Shown here: positions 1 through 6,340 of the stretch, in pieces | How the letters are laid out: each line of letters starts with the position of its first letter | Position numbering within the stretch: the first letter of the stretch is position 1 | NCBI GenBank assembly: GCA_016235165.1 | Contig: JACRLX010000025.1 | Span: 97,323-161,322, forward strand | Origin: Rhodocyclales bacterium | GTDB taxonomy: Bacteria > Pseudomonadota > Gammaproteobacteria > Burkholderiales > Rhodocyclaceae | DNA length: 64,000 bases | Direction of reading: 5' to 3' | Made by a program: the position numbers and the translations under genes | Notes under the pieces: model-generated | Database searches by the model: none | What the model was told of the DNA's origin: nothing | Seen by the model: only the letters and a program-made list of their open reading frames with translations

Positions 1-315
1 TTTGATGGAACCGGTTATCCCGACGGACTGGCCGGCGATGCAATTCCACGTGTCGCCAGGATATTCGCTGTGGTCGACGTTTTCGATGCACTGACCTCGG
101 AGCGTCCCTACAAGAAGCCGATGGGGCTCGCCGAGGCGCTCTCCATCATCGAGCACGATTCGGGCCGACATTTTGATGCTGACGCGGTGGCAAGCTTCAA
201 GGAAATTGCCGCAGACCTGTACGACAAAATGGGCTGCGCCAACGAGCACGACTTGCGGCAAGAGATGCGAAAAGTTCTAGGACGTTACTTCAATACGCAA
301 ACAGCCCTCAAATAG
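1..315 (+). CDS. HD-GYP domain c-di-GMP phosphodiesterase, 3' part
   Basis: Only the C-terminal part is in the window; the frame is open from base 1. It reads DGTGYPDGL, then IPRVARI, VVDVFDALTSERPYK and a late HFDADAV. These are the GYP segment and following helices of HD-GYP phosphodiesterases, which hydrolyse cyclic di-GMP. The HD metal-binding part and any receiver domain would lie upstream of base 1. The gene ends just before the convergent copK gene. Family call is firm; the upstream domains and the signal it senses cannot be seen. Confidence 0.85.
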   Translation, partial: FDGTGYPDGLAGDAIPRVARIFAVVDVFDALTSERPYKKPMGLAEALSIIEHDSGRHFDADAVASFKEIAADLYDKMGCANEHDLRQEMRKVLGRYFNTQTALK

Positions 316-345
316 AGGGCTGTGCGAAGGCGGTTTCTGGCTTTA

Positions 346-624
346 TCAGCCGCGGTGGCTACCATGGAGAAGTTCTTCAACTCGCCAGATTTCGTTGCCA
401 TTCATGATGATCTTTTTGCCATCCTTGGTTTCCATCACGTGGCCGGACTCCATGTAGGTAGAACGCCCGTACTTGTCTTCCATCCCCATCTTGCCGTCCT
501 TGAAGATGTATACGGTCGTACCGTCCTTCAACTCGATCGACTGTTTGACCTGGGACATGTCCACGGCGTACGCCGATGCGGCAGCGGAACTGATTGCAAC
601 GATCATTAAGACTTTCTTTAGCAT
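346..624 (-). CDS. copK: CopK family periplasmic copper-binding protein
   Basis: A 92-residue protein with a clear signal peptide (hydrophobic stretch ending ASAYA at about residue 20). The mature part has FKDGKMGMEDKYGRS, GHVMETKDGKKI and NGNEIWRVEE, which match CopK of Cupriavidus metallidurans closely as I remember it. CopK binds Cu(I) through methionines in the periplasm and belongs to copper-resistance clusters. Start supported by AGGAG six bases upstream. It sits behind a czcE-like gene on the same strand, separated by a long palindrome. No other cop genes are nearby, so it looks like an isolated cargo gene. Confidence 0.85.
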   Translation of the reverse strand: MLKKVLMIVAISSAAASAYAVDMSQVKQSIELKDGTTVYIFKDGKMGMEDKYGRSTYMESGHVMETKDGKKIIMNGNEIWRVEELLHGSHRG

Positions 625-710
625 TTTTTTCTCCTAAGTGAAAACATCAGATGCGGAATTCGTCATACACCGCAAATCCATTTTGTTCGCCTCGCCCTAA
701 CAGGGAGGTG

Positions 711-742
711 ACCGGGTGATTACATTGATGTAAGCACCCGGT
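711..742. promoter_or_regulatory. Long palindrome between czcE and copK with cop-box-like core
   Basis: ACCGGGTG (711-718) pairs with CACCCGGT (735-742). Inside it TTACAT and ATGTAA (720-732) form a second inverted repeat. As RNA this is a strong hairpin that could end czcE transcription. As DNA the core reads TTACA-N5-GTAAT on the minus strand, one base from the TGACA-N5-GTAAT half-pattern described for CopR-type regulators. It lies about 95 bases upstream of copK. Terminator, operator or both. Confidence 0.5.
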
Positions 743-749
743 CAGCCGA

Positions 750-1142
750 TCAACCGCCGATGTAGGCCGGATTTTCTGCAACGTAGACCGTCACGCCATC
801 AGTTCCAGAAATGATCTTGGACAGCGGGAACGGCGCCGTGCCGAGCGTATCGAACATCCACGTGACAGTCTTCCCGCCGGCCTTGATTTGGACCGTTTCG
901 AGGCGTGTGACATTCAGATACTTGGTACTGCTATCAATGCTCACCGCACGCGCTGCGGCGCCGGTGGATTGATATCCGAAGGGGGCAAGCTGGTTGGCCG
1001 TCGGTTGGCTCTTTGATTCCGAAACGTGCTGGAGCCAATGCATGCTTCCAGTTTCGGAATAGTCTTCGTGGGCCAAAGCGCTTGTCGTGCCCATGGCGCC
1101 GAGGGAAGCGATCAGGGCGATCTTTGTTAGCGTGGTTTTCAT
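750..1142 (-). CDS. czcE: CzcE-like periplasmic heavy-metal resistance protein
   Basis: A 130-residue protein with an N-terminal signal peptide (cleavage near SALAHE). The mature half contains STKYLNVTRLETVQIKAGG and TWMFDTLGTAPFPLSKI, the pattern of the CzcE family, periplasmic proteins that bind copper or zinc. The family is usually longer or has two domains; this is one domain. Start supported by AGGAG at the right spacing. It is transcribed towards copK and has a cop-box-like sequence in its upstream region, so both genes may respond to the same metal regulator. That link is inference. Confidence 0.7.
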   Translation of the reverse strand: MKTTLTKIALIASLGAMGTTSALAHEDYSETGSMHWLQHVSESKSQPTANQLAPFGYQSTGAAARAVSIDSSTKYLNVTRLETVQIKAGGKTVTWMFDTLGTAPFPLSKIISGTDGVTVYVAENPAYIGG

Positions 1143-1242
1143 GGTGTTCTCCTAGTGGCATTGGGTTGATCGCGCCGAACATTTCTCGTTCGACGGTGAT
1201 GCCATCATAGGAATCGCATACCAACGGGAAGGTGACCCGGAA

Positions 1243-1257
1243 ATTACTTTTTTGTCA
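1243..1257 (-). promoter_or_regulatory. cop-box-like site upstream of czcE
   Basis: On the minus strand this reads TGACA-N5-GTAAT, matching the consensus recalled for CopR/CzcR-type response regulators. It lies about 100 bases upstream of the czcE start. Single-copy motif, so the call rests on the match and on the similar sequence before copK. Confidence 0.4.
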
Positions 1258-1276
1258 GGCCGCTGTCTCATGAGCG

Positions 1277-1299
1277 GTGATCTTGTAAGCGAAGATCAC
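1277..1299 (-). terminator. Hairpin at the 3' end of the DUF1845 gene
   Basis: GTGATCTT (1277-1284) and AAGATCAC (1292-1299) form an 8-bp stem with a 7-base loop that contains the stop codon of the minus-strand gene. There is no U tract, so it is a weak terminator or an mRNA 3'-end structure. Confidence 0.4.
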
Positions 1300-1952
1300 G
1301 AATCGCTAGTAGCGGTCATGGTTCTCGGGTCAGTGGTTGGCGTTGCGAACTCCCTTATCGCCGCCGACTCTTTTTCTTCCGCAGCAATCTCCACATTTTC
1401 CTTCTTGCGTGCCGCCAGGATGGCGCGGGTTGCCAGCGTCCGTATCTGACCCGCCAATCGGAGAATCCTGCGCTTCCATTGGTATGCTTCGATAGCATAG
1501 TGAGTATCGTCAATGAGGCAGGCCAGCCACAAGGTATCCATTGCGGCGATCAACTGATCGAACTCACGGATGATGGCCAGGAACCGTATCGACCGAGGCG
1601 AGGTGATCTGGATTTCGACCGTTCTGGCATTGGTATAGCCGATCATCGTCTCGCAGCCATTGGACTCGCTAAGTTCTTTCATGCGTGCAATTTCCTGGCG
1701 GATTTCATCCAAGGCCTTATTGAGTAGGTCATCCACCATCGCCTCGACGGCCTGGGCCTGTTCCTCGGTGCCGATGAACCGCAAGACGACGGTCAGCGAG
1801 AAAAGACCATTGGCGCACATGTCGTATCCCCGCTCGAATATCTGCTGCGCATGCAGGGAATTGAGGATCGTCTTCTGTGTGATGAAAGGTCGGCTGTTAC
1901 TCAGCCTGACGGTGGGTATGTTCGATGAAGGCTTGTACTGACGTGTGGCCAT
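1296..1952 (-). CDS. DUF1845 / AcaB-like conjugative-element protein
   Basis: A 218-residue cytoplasmic protein. VRLSNSRPFITQKTILNSLH near the start, LTVVLRFIG, and the late DTLWLACLIDDTHYAIEAY with a basic helix behind it resemble the DUF1845 family. That family includes the PFL_4669-type element proteins and the IncA/C activator AcaB. The family call is moderate. I chose the second methionine because GGGAGA lies 7 bases upstream; the longer reading starts inside the control region. Its mRNA start folds CTCCCG onto CGGGAG, hiding that Shine-Dalgarno. It is divergent from ssb across a 29-bp palindrome. If AcaB-like, it would help switch on transfer genes. Confidence 0.55.
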   Translation of the reverse strand: MATRQYKPSSNIPTVRLSNSRPFITQKTILNSLHAQQIFERGYDMCANGLFSLTVVLRFIGTEEQAQAVEAMVDDLLNKALDEIRQEIARMKELSESNGCETMIGYTNARTVEIQITSPRSIRFLAIIREFDQLIAAMDTLWLACLIDDTHYAIEAYQWKRRILRLAGQIRTLATRAILAARKKENVEIAAEEKESAAIREFATPTTDPRTMTATSDS

Positions 1953-1958
1953 GACTGT

Positions 1959-1983
1959 CTCCCGGTTGAAATAGCCTCGGGAG
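1959..1983 (-). promoter_or_regulatory. Shine-Dalgarno-sequestering hairpin of the DUF1845 gene
   Basis: On the minus strand CTCCCG is followed after 13 bases by CGGGAG, which contains the Shine-Dalgarno GGGAGA. The 6-bp stem would block ribosome binding. It is the minus-strand counterpart of the leaders on the plus side. Confidence 0.5.
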
Positions 1984-2012
1984 AGTATTCGGGTCGTCAC
2001 GGGTTCGGTGGC

Positions 2013-2041
2013 CGAAATGCGTCCAAAAAGTTTGCATTTCG
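2013..2041. promoter_or_regulatory. 29-bp spaced palindrome, copy 1 (candidate operator)
   Basis: CGAAATGC and GCATTTCG arms flank GTCC-AAAAA-GTTT. It lies in the divergent region between the DUF1845 gene and the ssb operon. Five further copies of the same length occur before other operons of the element (19062, 25359, 26476, 27876, 32210). Confidence 0.65.
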
Positions 2042-2071
2042 CCTGCCCATGAAATTTGTCGACAGCCAGAA

Positions 2072-2146
2072 TGCGCCCATCTCATGTCCTCCTTATGGTG
2101 GGCACGGTGAAGGTAGCTGGCCTTCCGAAATAAACAGCATTTACTA
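2072..2146 (+). ncRNA. Structured leader element with TAGCTGG loop, copy 1
   Basis: First hairpin GCCCA (2075-2079) with TGGGC (2099-2103). Second hairpin GAAGG (2109-2113) and CCTTC (2121-2125) around the conserved TAGCTGG. Then the tail AAATAAACAGCATTT (2128-2142) and the ssb leader. The stem bases differ from the other three copies but stay paired. Confidence 0.55.
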
Positions 2147-2212
2147 AACCCCGGCGGGGAAACCCCGTCAGGTACTGACGGCCTTCCTGCCAACTTTTTG
2201 TCAGGAGGCAAC
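2147..2212 (+). ncRNA. Two-hairpin SD-occluding leader of ssb
   Basis: CCCC-GGC-GGGG (2149-2159), then CCGTCAG-GTA-CTGACGG (2165-2181), then TCCTG (2185-2189) which can pair with CAGGA (2202-2206) of the Shine-Dalgarno AGGAGG (2203-2208). Founding copy of the recurrent leader family. Confidence 0.65.
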
Positions 2213-2665
2213 ATGGCATCACTCAACAGAGTCACCCTCATCGGCAACTTGGGTGCCGACCCTGAGGTTCGTTACACGCAGAACCGCGAAGCGATCGCAA
2301 CGATTCGGATCGCAACGACGGAGACGTACAAGGACAAGTCGTCCGGTGAAAAGAAGGAAATCACCGAATGGCACCGTGTCGTCTTTTTTGGTCGCACGGC
2401 GGAGGTCGTCGGCGAGTACCTGAAGAAGGGCTCGCCCGTCTACATCGAAGGTCGCATCCAGACCCGCAAATGGCAGGACAAAGAGGGTCAGGATCGCTAT
2501 GTCGTCGAAATTCTCGCCAGCGAGATGAAGATGCTCGGCACTCGTCCAGCGGATGACGATGCGCCCGATGCAGGCAAAGGCAAGCGTACCGGCAACGGTA
2601 AAGGCAAGCCTGCAGCCGCTTCGGGACCGGCATTCGAGGATGTACCCGACATCGAGCCGTTCTGA
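2213..2665 (+). CDS. ssb: Single-stranded DNA-binding protein
   Basis: A 150-residue SSB. OB-fold motifs are [20 protein letters not shown] at the N terminus, [21 protein letters not shown] and [18 protein letters not shown], then [17 protein letters not shown]. The disordered tail ends in the acidic DVPDIEPF tip that recruits partners. It coats ssDNA during transfer and replication. Start fixed by AGGAGG five bases upstream of ATG. First gene of the plus-strand block, next to the RecT/exonuclease pair, so a recombination and entry role is likely. Its leader carries both kinds of structured RNA element. Confidence 0.95.
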   Translation: MASLNRVTLIGNLGADPEVRYTQNREAIATIRIATTETYKDKSSGEKKEITEWHRVVFFGRTAEVVGEYLKKGSPVYIEGRIQTRKWQDKEGQDRYVVEILASEMKMLGTRPADDDAPDAGKGKRTGNGKGKPAAASGPAFEDVPDIEPF

Positions 2666-2683
2666 GTCGCACGTTTCTTGTTT

Positions 2684-2745
2684 CCCCACCGGGAGGTCAT
2701 TCCTCCCCTGGGGGACATGCCTCCATCACTTTTGGAGGTTTGTTC
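2684..2745 (+). ncRNA. SD-occluding leader of the 90-aa membrane protein gene
   Basis: The clearest two-state copy. GGAGGTCAT (2692-2700) can pair with ATGCCTCC (2717-2724), and the same GCCTCC can instead pair with the Shine-Dalgarno GGAGGT (2734-2739). The two pairings exclude each other. Confidence 0.65.
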
Positions 2746-3018
2746 ATGGAGCGCGTCATTCTCGTCCTGGCCATGCTGGCAGGACTGCATCTGATCCTTT
2801 CGTTTCTTCAGTTTGCGCTGGAAGCCATTCGTGGCTCATTCCTGCGTGTTCCCCTCCAGGCCAAGGTCGAGGAGGTGGTAGCTGAGGTAGATGAAGCACC
2901 CGCCGAGGAACCGGTAACGGATTGGCGGCAGTACGACGTACCGGCGTATCTGCGTCGGAGCGGAATCGGCAACGATTCCGGCAGCACGGCAAAGGCTTCC
3001 TTCGAAGTCATTGCCTGA
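2746..3018 (+). CDS. Small single-pass membrane protein, unknown
   Basis: A 90-residue protein with one N-terminal membrane helix (VILVLAMLAGLHLILSFL), a basic patch and an acidic cytoplasmic tail with EEVVAEVDEAPAEEP. No family recognised. ATG chosen over an in-frame TTG six bases earlier because of spacing to GGAGG. It has its own SD-occluding leader although it is directly downstream of ssb, so it is meant to be translated independently. Confidence 0.65.
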   Translation: MERVILVLAMLAGLHLILSFLQFALEAIRGSFLRVPLQAKVEEVVAEVDEAPAEEPVTDWRQYDVPAYLRRSGIGNDSGSTAKASFEVIA

Positions 3019-3022
3019 AGTT

Positions 3023-3092
3023 TCAACCCCAGCGGGGGCATCGCCTCCGCTAGGGGAGGGGTGCCCCCTTTTTTTACTTCAGGAGGCATCTC
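3023..3092 (+). ncRNA. SD-occluding leader of a 25-codon ORF
   Basis: CCCC-AGC-GGGG (3027-3037), then GGGGGCA (3034-3040) pairing with TGCCCCC (3062-3068) around a CCTCC/GGAGG inner stem. The same TGCCCCC can pair, with one mismatch, with GGAGGCA (3082-3088) of the Shine-Dalgarno. Confidence 0.65.
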
Positions 3093-3170
3093 ATGGAACT
3101 CGTTCTTCTCGCATGCTGCATTTCTGGCTGGATCATCAGCCGTCCGATCGTTCACGCGCTCGGTCTGTAG
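3093..3170 (+). CDS. 25-residue hydrophobic small protein
   Basis: ATG with AGGAGG ten bases upstream and a full copy of the recurrent leader. The product starts MELVLLACCISGWIIS and ends HALGL; it is largely hydrophobic with two adjacent cysteines, so a membrane micropeptide is likely. No family known to me. The case for it being real is the dedicated leader plus strong ribosome binding site, not homology. Confidence 0.5.
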   Translation: MELVLLACCISGWIISRPIVHALGL

Positions 3171-3303
3171 TTCGCAGTATTGCCTGTGGGGGTCTTCCCC
3201 GCAGCACAAAGCGCTTTTCTCGAAGAGCCCTTTGTCCTGCGGGGATCGCTCCATCTTGGATGCGGTTTTCGCCAGGGAATCTCAACAACCTCTGGAGAAA
3301 ATC

Positions 3304-3465
3304 ATGAAACTCAATCCCTATCTCGTTCGACTGTTCGACCCGCTGCCCATGGCCTTTGCCTGTGATCTCTATCAACGACTGAGGGAAGGAAAGCGGGACA
3401 TGGAAACCCGCGACATGTTGCTGAAGGCACTCGACATGGCGCGCAAAGCCGGAACCATCGAATGA
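3304..3465 (+). CDS. 53-residue protein, unknown
   Basis: Starts MKLNPYLVRLFDPLPMAF, followed by a charged helical C-terminal half with KRDMETRDMLLKALDMARKAG. Ribosome site GGAGA six to seven bases upstream. Preceded by a different small hairpin (CTGTGGGG with CCCCGCAG at about 3185-3205). Cytoplasmic, helical; function not recognisable. The start shares MKLN with the exonuclease gene 360 bases on, probably by chance. Confidence 0.5.
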   Translation: MKLNPYLVRLFDPLPMAFACDLYQRLREGKRDMETRDMLLKALDMARKAGTIE

Positions 3466-3487
3466 TCCCATCGCCCCGGACTTCCGG

Positions 3488-3598
3488 GGCTTTCCCGAGG
3501 GCGTTCGCCCCGAGCGTCCTGAGGAAAGCCAGATTTGATCGGACGGTTATCCGTTCGGTTGAAAAGCGGTAGCTGGCCGCGCGAAACAAACAGCATTT
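3488..3598 (+). ncRNA. Structured leader element with TAGCTGG loop, copy 2
   Basis: GGCTTTCC (3488-3495) pairs with GGAAAGCC (3523-3530); inside it GGGCG-TTCG-CCC forms a UUCG-type tetraloop hairpin. Then GCGG (3566-3569) and CCGC (3577-3580) around TAGCTGG and the tail AAACAAACAGCATTT (3584-3598). Confidence 0.6.
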
Positions 3599-3602
3599 TC
3601 CA

Positions 3603-3664
3603 ACCCAGCCGGGGACAACGCCCCGGTTCGGGTCGGTGCTTCCGGCATTCGCTCTGGAGGCATC
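3603..3664 (+). ncRNA. SD-occluding leader of the exonuclease gene
   Basis: CCC-AGCC-GGGG (3604-3614), CCCG-GTT-CGGG (3622-3632), then TGCTTCC (3637-3643) pairing over seven bases, one of them G-U, with GGAGGCA (3656-3662). Confidence 0.65.
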
Positions 3665-4498
3665 ATGAAACTCAATCATCCCGGCCTGCTCGTCATGCCG
3701 GCTACGCAGTATCACGCGGAGAAAGCCATCGGTCATTCGGGCATCGTCAAGATGCTCAAAAGCCCGGCCCACCTTCGCGAGTATCTGGATCATCCGCATG
3801 AACCGACGCCCGCCATGGTGTTCGGAACCGCAGTGCATACCTACGTGCTGGAGCAGGATCGCTTTGCCGAGGAATTCGTGGTGGCGGAGAAATTCGACCG
3901 TCGCACGAAGGAAGGCAAGGAAGCGGCGGCACGCTTCGAGGAAGCCAATCAGGGCAAGATCGTGATTACTTCCGAGGAAATGGCTACGCTCACCCTGGTG
4001 CAACACGCCGTGTATGCCCATCAAGGGGCGGCACGACTTCTGTCCGTTGGTGACGCCGAGCTCTCGGCGTTCTGGACGGATGCGGAAACGGGCCTCAACT
4101 GCAAGTGTCGGCCAGACTGGTTCAACGGTGAAGCTATCGTTGATCTCAAGACCTGCGTCGATGCCAGCAGTAGCGGGTTCTCCAAATCCATTGCGAACTT
4201 CGGCTACGACATCCAGGCGGCGTACTACGTCGACGGGATCAAGGCCGTGACCGGAATGGAGCTTCCGTTCCTGTTTGTCGCCGTGGAGAAGGACGCGCCG
4301 CACGCGGTAGCGGTGTATCGCGCCGATCCCGACGTGATCGAGATCGGGCGCAAGAAATACCGGGCGGCACTTCAGCTCTTGAAGTGGTGCCAGGCATCAG
4401 GCAACTGGCCGGCGTACCAACCGGGTGGCGAGATTGAACTGATCTCCCTGCCACGCTGGGCCGCCAACACAGAAGCCTTCGAGCTGGACGCCGCCTAA
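3665..4498 (+). CDS. PD-(D/E)XK exonuclease, RecE/YqaJ-like partner of RecT
   Basis: A 277-residue nuclease. Key features in order: GTAVHTYVLE near residue 55, the metal-binding pair RPDW ... IVDLKT at about 147-163 (D and DxK), then IQAAYY near 182, the QxxxY helix of this nuclease clan. It resembles the C-terminal nuclease domain of RecE and phage exonucleases, which resect dsDNA ends to 3' overhangs. It lies directly before recT, so the two should act as a RecE-RecT annealing pair with the SSB. It opens with a strong GGAGG and its own leader, and is probably one transcription unit with recT. Confidence 0.85.
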   Translation: MKLNHPGLLVMPATQYHAEKAIGHSGIVKMLKSPAHLREYLDHPHEPTPAMVFGTAVHTYVLEQDRFAEEFVVAEKFDRRTKEGKEAAARFEEANQGKIVITSEEMATLTLVQHAVYAHQGAARLLSVGDAELSAFWTDAETGLNCKCRPDWFNGEAIVDLKTCVDASSSGFSKSIANFGYDIQAAYYVDGIKAVTGMELPFLFVAVEKDAPHAVAVYRADPDVIEIGRKKYRAALQLLKWCQASGNWPAYQPGGEIELISLPRWAANTEAFELDAA

Positions 4499-4523
4499 TC
4501 CGCGGCATTTCTTTGTAGGTCAT

Positions 4524-4594
4524 CAACCCCGGCGGGGATACCCATCCCCGTCATGGGAGACAGGTGTCTTCGCCATTCTTCTTTGGAGAAAACC
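4524..4594 (+). ncRNA. SD-occluding leader of recT
   Basis: CCCC-GGC-GGGG (4527-4537), a second hairpin around CCCC-GTCA-TGGG, then TCTTC (about 4567-4571) complementary with one G-U pair to GGAGA (4585-4589). Confidence 0.55.
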
Positions 4595-5692
4595 ATGTCT
4601 CAAACCCTACGCAACATCCAGAAGTCCCGCCAAGGCGTGCAGTCCAACGTGGTGCCGTTCCCGGCCATGCTGGAGCAGTTCAAAGGCGAAATTGCCCGTG
4701 CATTGCCCAAGCACTTGAGTCCGGATCGCATGGTGCGCATCGCACTAACCGCATTCCGCATGAACCCGAAACTGGCCCAGACCGATCCCCGCAGCGTCTT
4801 TGCGGCGGTGATCCAGTCCAGTCAGCTCGGGCTCGAAGTCGGCCTGATGGGCGAGGCGCACCTAGTGCCATTCGGCAATCAGTGCCAGTTGATCCCCGGT
4901 TATCAGGGGCTCATGAAGCTGGCCCGCAATAGCGGCATCGTGCAGGACATCTACGGTCACGAAGTTCGCATCAACGACAAGTTCGACATCGTCCTTGGAC
5001 TTAACCGGACCCTGATGCACGAACCGTTGAAGAGGAACGGCTTCCCTGCCTCCGACGAGGAGCGGGGAGTGATCGTGGGCTTCTATGCCGTCGCCGTGTT
5101 CAAGGACGGTACCCGCACGTTTCACGCCCTGTCGAAGGAACAGATCGAACAGGTGCGCGACAACTCGCGTGGTTACCAGATGGCCAAGAAGTACGGGAAG
5201 GAAAGTCCCTGGGATACGCATTTCGTCCCGATGGGCCTCAAGACCGTGATTCGCCGGCTGTGCAACCTGTTGCCGAAGTCGCCGGAACTGGCGATGGCGC
5301 TAACGCTCGATGAAGTGACCGAGCGAGGTGAAAGCCAGAACATCGGGATCACCGAGGCAATTGACGGCTCTTGGGCGCCGATCGTCGACGAGGAAACGGG
5401 GGAGATCATTCAACCCACGACCGAGTCCGGTGACAAGGGAAGCAAGTCTGACAAGGCTGGGTCGCCCAAAGGTGCCGAGCCTCAAGCCTCCGGCAAGCTG
5501 CTGCAGGACACCCTGGCCATCATCGGCAGGGCGGCCACGACCGACGAACTGGATGAAGTCTATGTCCGGGCCGAAGGCTCATTTGAGGGTGGCGAGCTGG
5601 AGCAACTGCTCCGTGCTTACCGCAGTCGCAAGGCTGCCTTGGCCAATCCGTCCTCCGCAGACAGTGACATTTTCGGGGAGGAAGGCAAGTGA
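4595..5692 (+). CDS. recT: RecT single-strand annealing protein
   Basis: A 365-residue protein. Residues 1-250 are RecT-like: IARALPKHLSPDRMVRIALT, QTDPRSVFAAVIQSSQLGLE and QLIPGYQGLMKLARNSG are hallmark segments. The family binds ssDNA and anneals complementary strands. Behind it is a low-complexity linker and a C-terminal extension with LIGRAATTDELDEV-type helices that many element-borne RecT proteins carry. Its nuclease partner is just upstream. ATG chosen because the longer reading starts inside the leader RNA. The next gene overlaps its stop codon, indicating coupling. Confidence 0.92.
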   Translation: MSQTLRNIQKSRQGVQSNVVPFPAMLEQFKGEIARALPKHLSPDRMVRIALTAFRMNPKLAQTDPRSVFAAVIQSSQLGLEVGLMGEAHLVPFGNQCQLIPGYQGLMKLARNSGIVQDIYGHEVRINDKFDIVLGLNRTLMHEPLKRNGFPASDEERGVIVGFYAVAVFKDGTRTFHALSKEQIEQVRDNSRGYQMAKKYGKESPWDTHFVPMGLKTVIRRLCNLLPKSPELAMALTLDEVTERGESQNIGITEAIDGSWAPIVDEETGEIIQPTTESGDKGSKSDKAGSPKGAEPQASGKLLQDTLAIIGRAATTDELDEVYVRAEGSFEGGELEQLLRAYRSRKAALANPSSADSDIFGEEGK

Positions 5693-5901
5693 CCATGCTT
5701 GGTGACACTGAGTTCGGTGCCATTCGGATCTGTGCCAGGGCAGTGCGTGTGCTCGATAACGTCAGTTTCCTGACGATGAACAAGGAAGATGATGCCGCCG
5801 TTGTATTGGCGCGCAATCAGCTTTTGAGCGTCATCCACGGCAACGGATACCAGATCGAGTACGAAACGTACCGCGTAATCAAAGCCGACAACCGCAACTA
5901 A
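5689..5901 (+). CDS. 70-residue protein, unknown, coupled to recT
   Basis: Overlaps the recT stop by four bases (GTGA). GTG at 5689 has GGAGG seven bases upstream; ATG at 5695 is the alternative start. The product has LDNVSFLTMNKEDDAAVVLARN and a C-terminal YRVIKADNRN. It reads as a small alpha-beta protein, with no recognised family. Coupling to recT suggests it is co-expressed with the recombination genes. Confidence 0.5.
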   Translation: MTMLGDTEFGAIRICARAVRVLDNVSFLTMNKEDDAAVVLARNQLLSVIHGNGYQIEYETYRVIKADNRN

Positions 5902-5938
5902 GCGCAACGAATCACCGCGTTTATTCAAGGAGGCGGCC

Positions 5939-6259
5939 ATGCACAGGGAAGACGGTCTGGTGCGTCAACTCAACCTGGCAGGCACGGCAGGAAGTGAAGC
6001 GAATTTGGGTGGCGAGCCCCCATGGACCGAGGATGAGATCCTGCGGCTACATGGCCTCCTGCTGGAGAAATCGCTGCACGACCTGTTTGATCGCAGGGTG
6101 TCTGCCGCAACGCGGTTAGACATCCTCGATTGGATGCAGGCGCCACGGACGGAGTCGAGCGCATTTGCCTATCGGGCGTGTTGCCGTCTGTTTGGCCTCG
6201 ATGCCGAAGAGATTCGGGATCAGGTGCTGCAACGCTACCGGCAACGTTACACCCATTAG
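5939..6259 (+). CDS. 106-residue protein, unknown
   Basis: Strong AAGGAGG seven bases before ATG. The protein has PPWTEDEILRLHGLLLEKSL and a C-terminal helical domain with FAYRACCRLFGLDAEEIRDQ. It looks like a helical DNA-associated or scaffold protein. No family recognised. Sits between recT and the ParB-like gene without the two-hairpin leader, so it is expected to follow recT expression. Confidence 0.6.
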   Translation: MHREDGLVRQLNLAGTAGSEANLGGEPPWTEDEILRLHGLLLEKSLHDLFDRRVSAATRLDILDWMQAPRTESSAFAYRACCRLFGLDAEEIRDQVLQRYRQRYTH

Positions 6260-6271
6260 CTTTTTGCATTT

Positions 6272-6340
6272 CAACCCAGGCGGGACAATCGCATTCCCGT
6301 CCGGGGATGCGGTTGCCTGCCATTTTTCATGGAGGCATCA
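6272..6340 (+). ncRNA. SD-occluding leader of the PRTRC ParB gene
   Basis: CCC-AGGC-GGG (6275-6284), a 9-bp hairpin CGCATTCCC (6290-6298) with GGGGATGCG (6304-6312), then TGCCT (6315-6319) complementary to AGGCA (6334-6338) of GGAGGCA. Confidence 0.65.

Noticed and set aside
2149..2181. Leader hairpins as rho-independent terminators
   Set aside because: No U tract behind the GC stems, and a start codon with strong Shine-Dalgarno follows in every copy.
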